Positions 6,029 through 12,753 of a DNA stretch of 13,945 nucleotides are shown in pieces. The DNA lies in contig JAPKHB010000066.1 in the NCBI GenBank assembly GCA_026647295.1, forward strand, positions 1 through 13,945, read 5' to 3'. A program made the position numbers and the translations under genes. The notes under the pieces are model-generated. The model ran no database searches, had not been told where the DNA came from, and worked only from the letters and a program-made list of their open reading frames with translations. Source of the DNA: Planctomycetota bacterium (GTDB taxonomy: Bacteria; Planctomycetota; PLA2; JAEUHO01). Position 1 is the first letter of the stretch. Each line of letters starts with the position of its first letter.

Positions 6029-7528
6029 CTAGGACCCGAGGTCGGTTCCGACCGCCTCCACGAGCCGCGCGTGGGCCGCCCGCACCTCGGCCTGGGCGTG
6101 TTCGGACTCCAGGCGAAATGCGAGCAGGCGGCGCAGTGCGTCCAGCACCTCCAGGAAGCCCCCCCGGGCGGCCCGGTAGGCCGCCGCGGCGTCCTCGTAG
6201 GCCTGCTGGGCCTGGGCCAGATGCACGTCCCGGTACAACTCGTGGACGCGCTGTGCGGTGTCCCGCGCGGCCACGGCGCTCTCGACCTGCAATCGCGTGT
6301 GGTTGCGGGCCGCCTCGAGGCGGGCCTGCGCGGCGCGCAGGGCGGTGCGCGACTCCGCGATCCACGCGTCCTTCGCCCCCAGCCACGGGTCGGTCCACAC
6401 CTTGGGCTTTGGCGCGAGCGGATCGCGTTCGCGGTCGCTGCCGCCCGTAGCCGTGCCCAGCCCGCGCATCTCGCCCAGGTTGGGCGAAGGCCCTGGGTAG
6501 GTGGTGCGTTCCGCCAGCGCGATCATGGCGGTCATCCGGTCCACCCGGGCCTGGAGCCGGAGGAGGTCGGGCTGGACGGCGCGAGCCTCGGCGAGCAGGT
6601 TGCCAAGGGCCGGCGGCCGCGGCGGCAAGGGGGACGGGCCAGCCGGGCCGAGCCCGACGTCCGGCCCCAGGTCCATGAGCGCCCGTAGCCGCGCGCGCGT
6701 GACCTCCTGCTCGCGGCGCAACGTCACCAGGTCCGTGCGGACCTTGGAGACCTCGACCTGCGCCTGGAGCACCGCCGTCTTCGACCCCGTGCCCGCGGCG
6801 AGCCGCCCGTGGGCGGATTCCGCGACCTGCTCCAGGAGGCCCGGGACGTCCGCCAGGATCCGCTCGGAGGCCTCCAGGTCGACCAGGCGGGCGTGGGCGA
6901 TGCGCGCGTCGCGCAGCACTTCGCCGACTTCCTTGGCGAGGCCCGCCCGGGCCTCGGCGACGGCGTGGCGCACGACGGCCGCCTTGAGCTCCAGCGTCCC
7001 CGGGGCCGGGAAGTGGAAGTCGAGCCGGTCGCCCGGCAGCGCCATTCCGATCCCGAGCCGGGCGTCGCGCACGAACGAGGCGTACTGCTCGAGCAGCGTC
7101 TCCAGGTGTGCCACCTGCGCGAACTGCTCCACCCGGCTCTGGACCGTGAGCCGCGCGGCGGCGAGGCCCGGGTGGCGTTCGTAGGCCGCCGCTTCCACCG
7201 TCGCCAGGGGAACTCCGGCGGCCAGCGAGGCGGGGAACTCCGGCGTCAGGGTCCGGGCGCGCAGCGCCTCCATGGCGGGGGTGCGCAGGTCCCGGCCCGT
7301 CGCCAGGCCCGTTTCGGGGTCCGCCGTGCGCGCCGTGGCCCAGGCGGCGCGCAGCGCCTCCACGCTCTCGCCGAACGCGCGCACGGCGTCGTCCTCCGGG
7401 GTGCCGGCCGGGGGGCCGCCGCCCGGCGGCGGCGCATGGGCCGACAGGTCGTAGGGACGGCCCCCCAGGGCGGGCCCGTGGCATGCCGGCGCCAGGAGCG
7501 CGACGGCCAGGAGGGGGAGCGGTCTCAC
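6029..7528 (-). CDS. TolC/CusC-family outer membrane efflux lipoprotein (second of two)
   Basis: A 499-residue outer membrane factor, the exit duct for an RND pump. The N-terminus is short and hydrophobic (RPLPLLAVALLAPAC) with C16 as the probable lipidated cysteine, although the lipobox (APAC) is imperfect. Two OEP-type repeats of long amphipathic helices follow: about 125-325, with HPGLAAARL, SKTAVLQAQVEVSKVRTDL and LRALMDLG, and about 325-499, with AWIAESRTALRAAQARLEAA and a long C-terminal coiled helix rich in Ala, Glu and Arg. The start is the GTG at 7528, forming a GTGA overlap with the preceding gene's TGA (7527-7525) and preceded by GGGAGG. It follows another TolC-family gene directly, which is unusual for one pump operon. 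The stop is TAG at 6031. Its role could be an alternative duct or a duct for a separate pump. Confidence 0.85.
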   Translation of the reverse strand: MRPLPLLAVALLAPACHGPALGGRPYDLSAHAPPPGGGPPAGTPEDDAVRAFGESVEALRAAWATARTADPETGLATGRDLRTPAMEALRARTLTPEFPASLAAGVPLATVEAAAYERHPGLAAARLTVQSRVEQFAQVAHLETLLEQYASFVRDARLGIGMALPGDRLDFHFPAPGTLELKAAVVRHAVAEARAGLAKEVGEVLRDARIAHARLVDLEASERILADVPGLLEQVAESAHGRLAAGTGSKTAVLQAQVEVSKVRTDLVTLRREQEVTRARLRALMDLGPDVGLGPAGPSPLPPRPPALGNLLAEARAVQPDLLRLQARVDRMTAMIALAERTTYPGPSPNLGEMRGLGTATGGSDRERDPLAPKPKVWTDPWLGAKDAWIAESRTALRAAQARLEAARNHTRLQVESAVAARDTAQRVHELYRDVHLAQAQQAYEDAAAAYRAARGGFLEVLDALRRLLAFRLESEHAQAEVRAAHARLVEAVGTDLGS

Positions 7529-8949
7529 GGCACGTCCTCCCGCAGGGACTCGAGTCCCGTGCCCACGAGTTGTTCCAACCGCGCGAGCACCTCCTCGTGG
7601 TCTGACAGCGCGCGCTGGTGGGCGAGGTGGAAGTTGAGCCAGACGCTGCGCGCCTCGAGCAGGCGGGCGAAGGGCTCCCGCCCGGCCTTGTGCTGCTCTT
7701 CGGCTGTGTACAGGGCCTGGGCGGCCTGGGGAATGAGCGAGTCTCCGTAGAGGCGCACGAGGCGTTCGGCGTTCTTGAGCCGGAAGTAGAGCCGCCCGAG
7801 GCGCGCGCCGACGTCGGCGACCTGGGCCTCGCGCTCGTAGCCGGCGGCGCGGGCGGCGTGCTCCGCCTCGGCGATCCGGGCGCGGTTCTTCGCGCCCCAC
7901 ACGGGGAGCGAGATCCCCAGTTGCAGGCCGATGGCGTCCTCGCCGCTGCCGCTCACGGGCATGGACGCGTCGCCGATGAAGGTGCGTTGGACGCCCACGG
8001 TCAGGTCCGGAACCTGGGCCAGGCGCGCCAGCCGGCGGGCGTGGTGCGCGGCCCGGACCCGGTGGATCGCGGCCTGGATCTCCTGGCGGCGCGCGAGCGC
8101 GAGTTCGTGGAGTTCCTCGCGCCCGGCCCGAAGTGGCCGGAACCGCAGCGCGGCCGGCGTGCCGATCGGCGCGCCCGGCGCGCGGTCGAGCAGGCCGTTG
8201 AGCTTCGCCCGCTCGGCTTCGAGGAGTTCCTCCAGCGTCACCGCGTCGTAGGCGAGTTGGGCGACGGCCGACTCGGCCCGAAGGACGTCGAAGAGGGTGA
8301 GCGCCTCGACCCCGTCGGGCGGCTCGCCGCCCTGTGCCGCGGCGCCCTGGGCGGCCAGCAGCGTCGCCAGTCTGTGGTTCTCGCGCACCAGTTGCGCCGC
8401 CCGGTGCAGGTACACGAGTTCGGCATAGGTGACCTTGGCCTCCGCGACCGTGTCCCGCAGTGCGATGTGGTAGTCCAGTTCGCGGACGCGGGCCTCCTCG
8501 GCGGCGGCCGCCCCGGCCGCCTCCAGCCGCGGCGGGAACGGGATGCGCTGCGAGAGTTGCACGGCGCGCTCGTTCGGGCCCACGCGCGTCTGGACGGGCT
8601 CGAGCATCTCGACGTAGCCGAGCATCGGGTCGGGCCAGGCGCGCGCCTGGGCCGGGCGCTCCCGCGCCGCGAGCCAGCGGTGCTGGGCCGCGGCCAGGCG
8701 CGGGTTGTGCGCGGCCACGGCCTCGAGCAGGACCGCGAGGCCAAAGCCGTCGTCAAGGGCCGGGGTGGCCCGCGCAGGCGTCCCGCCCCCCGGCCCCGAG
8801 TCCCCGTGCACCACGGGCGGCAGCGCCGCCGCGTGGCCCTCGCGCGTTGCGCCCGTATCCGTCCCCCGGCTCGGCGCCCCGCGGCAGGCCGCCAGCACGC
8901 CGAGGATGGCCAACCCGACGCCCGTGGCCCTCCACCCTCCGGCGCGCAT
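7525..8949 (-). CDS. TolC/CusC-family outer membrane efflux lipoprotein (first of two)
   Basis: A 474-residue outer membrane factor. A lipoprotein signal (basic start, hydrophobic VGLAILGVLAAC) ends in a good LAAC lipobox with C22. A low-complexity Gly/Ala/Pro linker leads to the OEP region: HNPRLAAAQHRWLAA (about 75-90), PDPMLGYVEM, then paired long helices. The repeat boundary DLTVGVQRTFIGD...LGISLPVWGAKNRARIAEAE has the strand-turn-helix form of TolC repeats. The ATG at 8949 is chosen because AAGGAGG lies six bases before it and the lipoprotein signal starts there. An in-frame ATG at 9066 overlaps the CusA stop as ATGA but would add 39 Pro/Gly/Arg-rich residues before the signal. As the first outer-membrane factor after cusB and cusA it is the likeliest partner of this pump. 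Confidence 0.87.
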   Translation of the reverse strand: MRAGGWRATGVGLAILGVLAACRGAPSRGTDTGATREGHAAALPPVVHGDSGPGGGTPARATPALDDGFGLAVLLEAVAAHNPRLAAAQHRWLAARERPAQARAWPDPMLGYVEMLEPVQTRVGPNERAVQLSQRIPFPPRLEAAGAAAAEEARVRELDYHIALRDTVAEAKVTYAELVYLHRAAQLVRENHRLATLLAAQGAAAQGGEPPDGVEALTLFDVLRAESAVAQLAYDAVTLEELLEAERAKLNGLLDRAPGAPIGTPAALRFRPLRAGREELHELALARRQEIQAAIHRVRAAHHARRLARLAQVPDLTVGVQRTFIGDASMPVSGSGEDAIGLQLGISLPVWGAKNRARIAEAEHAARAAGYEREAQVADVGARLGRLYFRLKNAERLVRLYGDSLIPQAAQALYTAEEQHKAGREPFARLLEARSVWLNFHLAHQRALSDHEEVLARLEQLVGTGLESLREDVP

Positions 8950-8954
8950 CCGGA

Positions 8955-8961
8955 CCTCCTT
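8955..8961 (-). promoter_or_regulatory. Shine-Dalgarno deciding the start of the first TolC-family gene
   Basis: A full AAGGAGG on the minus strand, six bases before the ATG at 8949. It argues against the upstream in-frame ATG at 9066, which overlaps the CusA stop codon. Confidence 0.7.
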
Positions 8962-9062
8962 CCCGTGCGGCTGGCGCGCGCCGCCCCCACCTCGCGTAGC
9001 CGACGGAACCGCCGCGGCGGGCGGGCCGTCCGGCGGCGTCACGGGGTGGCGGCGAGGGGGAG

Positions 9063-12000
9063 TCATGGAGCCTCCGGGGCCGCGCCCCCTGGCGGCCCGT
9101 CCGGGCCCCTGGAGCCTGCGGCGAGGCGCCCGCCCGCCCGCTGGGCGCGCCGCACCCGGCGCTCCTCGAGGGCGGCAAAGGCCGCGGGCACCACGAACCA
9201 GGTGATCATGGCGACGAACATCCCGCCGATGGACGGCAGGGCCATGGGGCGCATGACGTCGCTGCCCCGTCCTTCGGCGAGGAAGATCGGGAGCAGGGCG
9301 AGGATCGTCGTCGCGGTGGTCATGAACGCCGGGCGGATGCGCTTCTGGCCGGCCTCCAGCACGCAGGCCCGCACGTCCTCGACCGTGGCGGGCCGGCGCT
9401 GGTCGAGGACCTGCTGGATGTAGGTCCCGATCACGATCCCGTCGTCGGCCGCGATGCCAAACAGCGCGATGAATCCCACCCACACGGCCACCGTGAGGTA
9501 CGCGCCGTAGGCGTCCAACAGCAGGAACCCCCCGGCGGCGGCAACCGGGATCCCCAGGAACACGACGAGGGAGGGGCCCAGCCGCCCGAAGTGGAGGTAG
9601 TGGAGCAGGAGGTTGATCAGGAAGCACAGGGGGATCAGCAGGCGCAGCCGTTGGGCCGCGCGCACCTGGTTCTGGTAGCGGCCGCGCCAGTCCCACCAGA
9701 CCCCCTCCGGGAGCACGACGCGCCCCTCGGCCACCGCCGCCCGCATCCGGCGGTCCGCCTCCTCGACCAGGCCGACCTCGTCGCGGCCCTGCGCGTTGAA
9801 CATCACGTAGCCCACCAGTTGCCCGCCCTCGCCCCGGATCATCGCCGGGCCCCGCACGAGGTGCAGGTCGGCCAGATGCCGTAGCGGTACGTAGGTGCCC
9901 GGGTGGACGGGAACCGGGATCCGGCCGACGGCGTCCAGCCGGTCGCGTTCCCCGCGCTCGTAGCGCACGCGGATCGGGTAGCGCTCCCGTCCCTCCACGC
10001 TCTGGGTCTGGGGCATGCCCCCGAGCGCGACCTCGATCGCGTGCTGGACGTCCACGATCCCGAGGCCGTAGCGCGCCAGGCGCTCCCGGACGGGGCGGAT
10101 CTCCAGGTACGGCTTGCCGTGCAGGCGCAGGGCCGTCACGTCGGCGGCCCCCGGCACGTCCTTGAGCGCCTGCTCGAACGCGATCGTGGCCGCCTCGATC
10201 GCCTCGGGTGTCGGCCCGAAGATGCGCTGGCCGATCGAGGCGCGGATCCCCGATTGGAGCATGAGGATGCGGGTCTCGATGGGTTGGAGCCAGGAGGGGG
10301 CGACCCCGGGGACGTGGGTGCGCTTGCGAAGTTCCGCAACCAGCGCCTCGCGCGTAAGGCCCGGCCGCCACCGGTGGCGGGGCGCGAGCACGAGGATGGT
10401 TTCGACCATGCCCACCGGGGCGGGGTCGAGCGCCGTTTCGGCGCGGCCCGCCTTGCCCACCACGCGCACGACCTCGGGCACGGCCATCATCGCGCGGTTC
10501 TGGGCCAGCATCACGTCCAGGGTCTCGGTCAGGGAGCCGTGGGGGAGGATGCTGGGCATGAACAGGAGCCCCCCCTCGTCCAGGGGCGGCATGAACTCCC
10601 GTCCGATGCCGGGGAAGCGCGCCTCGAGCGCCGCCAGGGGCCGGATCCGGGCCGGGTCCACGCCCAGGGCCCCGAGCCCGGCCCGCACGGGCGCGAGCAC
10701 GGTCGCCGCTCCCAGCCACACGAACAGGCCGAGGAGCACCAGCGCGAGGGGCAACGCCGCGAAGAGCAGCTTGTGGCGCAGGACCCAACCGAGCGCCGGC
10801 GTGTAGGCGCGCACGAGGGCGCGGGCGAAGGGGTTCGCGTCCAGCGGGTGGAGCGGCTCGACCAAACCCTTGAAGGCGAGCCCGCCCACCGCCAGGGCGA
10901 CGGCGAGCCCGAGCCACAGCGGCTGCACCACGAGCAGGCCGGAGAGGAGCGTTCCCGGCGCGCCGCGCGTGGCGTCGGCCCACTGGAACACCAGGGCCCC
11001 GGCCACGCCCCCGAGCACGCCCCCGAGCAGGCCGGCCAGCGGCCGCGCCAGGCGGCCGGGCCGCAGGAAGCCGTGGGCCAGGACCGGAATCACCGTGACG
11101 GCGACCAGGAGCGCCGACGCCAGCGCGAAGGTCTTGGTCCAGGCGAGGGGACGAAAGAGCTTGCCCTCCTGGTCGGTGAGCAGGAACACGGGCAGGAAGC
11201 TCACGACGGTGGTCGCGATCGCGGTGACCACGGCGCCGCCCACCTCCGTGGCCGCCTCGTGCACCGCCTGGCGCCGGCCCTTCCCGGGCGGGCGCTCCGT
11301 CAGGTGCCGGTGGATGTTCTCGGTGATCACGATCCCCATGTCGACCATCGTTCCGATCGCGATCGCGATCCCGGCCAGGCTCATGATGTTGGCGTCCACG
11401 CCGAAGACCCGCATCCCGACGAACGCCACCAGGACCCCCAGCGGCAGCGTCGTGGCCACCAGGAGGCTCGACCGCACGTGCAGCAGGAACAGGAGGATCA
11501 CGAACACCGTGATCCACACCTCGAACTGGAGGGTCTCGATCAGCGTGGCCTGCGTCTCCTCCACGAGCAACGTCCGGTCGTAGAACGGCACCACGGCGAC
11601 GCCCTGCGGCAGGGTCGGGCGCAGCCGGTCCAGGGCCGCCTTGACGCGCCGGATCACGTCCAGCGGGTTGGCGCCGTAGCGCATGGTGACGACGCCGCCC
11701 ACGACCTCGCCCCGGTGATCGGCAAGCGCGCCGCGCCGGAAGGCGGGCCCCAGCGAGACGCGGGCGACGTCGCGGACCCGGATCGGCGCGTGCTCCCGCT
11801 CCACGACCACCGTGGCCTCGAGGTCTTCCAGGCTCTTCACGAAGCCGACGCCGCGCAACAGGTACTCGACGCCCTCCTCCTCCACCACCTTCGCTCCGAC
11901 GTCCAGGTTGGAGCGCCGCACGGCGGCGGCGAGCTGCCCGAGCCCCACCCCGTGGGCGCGCAGGCGCTGGGGGTCGGCGTCGATCTGGTACTCCTGGACG

Positions 12001-12635
12001 AAGCCGCCGACCGAGGCCACCTCGGCCACGCCGGGGACGATCTGCAGCGCATAGCGGACGACCCAGTCCTGGATGCTGCGCAGTTGGCCCAAGTCGTGGT
12101 TGCCGTCCCGGGACTCGACCGTGTACCAGAAGACCTGTCCCAGGCTCGTCGCGTCCGGCCCCAGGCCCGAAACCACCCCGTCGGGCAAGTCCCGCTGCGC
12201 CACGTTCAGCCGCTCGAGGACCCGGCTGCGCGCCCAGTAGATGTCGGTTCCGTCCTCGAAGACGACGTAGATCTGGCTGAAGCCGAAGCCCGACAGGGAA
12301 CGCACGTCCACCACGCGGGGGATCCCCTGCAGGGAGACGGCCAGGGGGTAGGTGACCTGGTCCTCGACGTCCTTCGGGCTGCGGCCGGGCCAGGGCGTGT
12401 AGACGATGACCTGGTTCTCGGAGATGTCCGGGATCGCGTCGACGGGGACCTCGCCGTAGGCCATCAGCCCGTAGGCCGCCAGTCCGAGCACGAGGAGCAG
12501 CGTGAGCATGCGGTTGCGCAGCACGCCGCGGAAGAACGCTCCGGCGACGCCGCCGCCCCGCAGGTCGGTGGCGGTCGGATCCTCGGACTCCGCAGGCTCG
12601 GCGCGCCACCAACCGGAGGGAAGCCGCCAGCGCAT
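9063..12635 (-). CDS. cusA: CusA/CzcA-family heavy metal efflux RND transporter (HAE-RND)
   Basis: A 1190-residue inner membrane proton-driven pump that should move metal from periplasm or cytoplasm into the CusB-TolC duct. It shows the RND plan: TM1 (about 42-60), periplasmic half with VPVDAIPDISENQV (63-76), TM2-6 (about 370-520), second half from TM7 (about 623-642) and TM8-12 (about 998-1155). VDMGIVITEN (431-440) carries the TM4 aspartate D432. Two methionines of the CusA export relay have likely counterparts, M743 (PVGMVET) and M792 (RILMLQSGIR); the third is L858 (RYGLGI). TM10 has AADDG (1062-1066) where E. coli CusA has AAEFG, and the relay lysine of VRPKAMT is replaced (IRPAFMT, 1100-1105). 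Residues 526-600 contain two extra hydrophobic stretches, which helps explain the length over the usual ~1040. ATG 12635 has a weak ribosome site. Cu/Ag is favoured over Zn/Co only weakly. Confidence 0.93.
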   Translation of the reverse strand: MRWRLPSGWWRAEPAESEDPTATDLRGGGVAGAFFRGVLRNRMLTLLLVLGLAAYGLMAYGEVPVDAIPDISENQVIVYTPWPGRSPKDVEDQVTYPLAVSLQGIPRVVDVRSLSGFGFSQIYVVFEDGTDIYWARSRVLERLNVAQRDLPDGVVSGLGPDATSLGQVFWYTVESRDGNHDLGQLRSIQDWVVRYALQIVPGVAEVASVGGFVQEYQIDADPQRLRAHGVGLGQLAAAVRRSNLDVGAKVVEEEGVEYLLRGVGFVKSLEDLEATVVVEREHAPIRVRDVARVSLGPAFRRGALADHRGEVVGGVVTMRYGANPLDVIRRVKAALDRLRPTLPQGVAVVPFYDRTLLVEETQATLIETLQFEVWITVFVILLFLLHVRSSLLVATTLPLGVLVAFVGMRVFGVDANIMSLAGIAIAIGTMVDMGIVITENIHRHLTERPPGKGRRQAVHEAATEVGGAVVTAIATTVVSFLPVFLLTDQEGKLFRPLAWTKTFALASALLVAVTVIPVLAHGFLRPGRLARPLAGLLGGVLGGVAGALVFQWADATRGAPGTLLSGLLVVQPLWLGLAVALAVGGLAFKGLVEPLHPLDANPFARALVRAYTPALGWVLRHKLLFAALPLALVLLGLFVWLGAATVLAPVRAGLGALGVDPARIRPLAALEARFPGIGREFMPPLDEGGLLFMPSILPHGSLTETLDVMLAQNRAMMAVPEVVRVVGKAGRAETALDPAPVGMVETILVLAPRHRWRPGLTREALVAELRKRTHVPGVAPSWLQPIETRILMLQSGIRASIGQRIFGPTPEAIEAATIAFEQALKDVPGAADVTALRLHGKPYLEIRPVRERLARYGLGIVDVQHAIEVALGGMPQTQSVEGRERYPIRVRYERGERDRLDAVGRIPVPVHPGTYVPLRHLADLHLVRGPAMIRGEGGQLVGYVMFNAQGRDEVGLVEEADRRMRAAVAEGRVVLPEGVWWDWRGRYQNQVRAAQRLRLLIPLCFLINLLLHYLHFGRLGPSLVVFLGIPVAAAGGFLLLDAYGAYLTVAVWVGFIALFGIAADDGIVIGTYIQQVLDQRRPATVEDVRACVLEAGQKRIRPAFMTTATTILALLPIFLAEGRGSDVMRPMALPSIGGMFVAMITWFVVPAAFAALEERRVRRAQRAGGRLAAGSRGPDGPPGGAAPEAP

Positions 12636-12753
12636 GGCCTACACCGCCCCGCCGCCCGAGGCGGAAGCACGTGCGCCGGCTGCCGCCGGACGGCGGCGCC
12701 GGGCGGTTCGGGCGGGCGCACGCGGGGGATGGGGGGGGCAGGCCATGGGCAGG
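12636..12753 (-). other. CusB-CusA intergenic spacer with GC hairpin
   Basis: A 118-base gap, long for this packed operon. It contains a perfect six-base-pair stem with a four-base loop (12682-12697, GCCGCC-N4-GGCGGC) and no T-run, so it is not a standard terminator. It might reduce downstream expression or mark RNA processing so that adaptor and pump are made in different amounts. No reading frame in it is convincing. Confidence 0.35.

Noticed and set aside
9064..9066. Alternative ATG start of the first TolC-family protein, overlapping the pump stop codon
   Set aside because: It would put 39 Pro/Gly/Arg-rich residues ahead of a good lipoprotein signal, while a full Shine-Dalgarno sits just before the internal ATG at 8949. 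It is kept as a note only.
8950..12612. A minus-strand open frame joining the first TolC-family gene to a long out-of-frame reading of the pump gene, apparently a 1695-residue protein
   Set aside because: Only the part after the ATG at 8949 resembles a protein family; the rest is a Pro/Arg/Gly-rich shifted reading of the pump gene.
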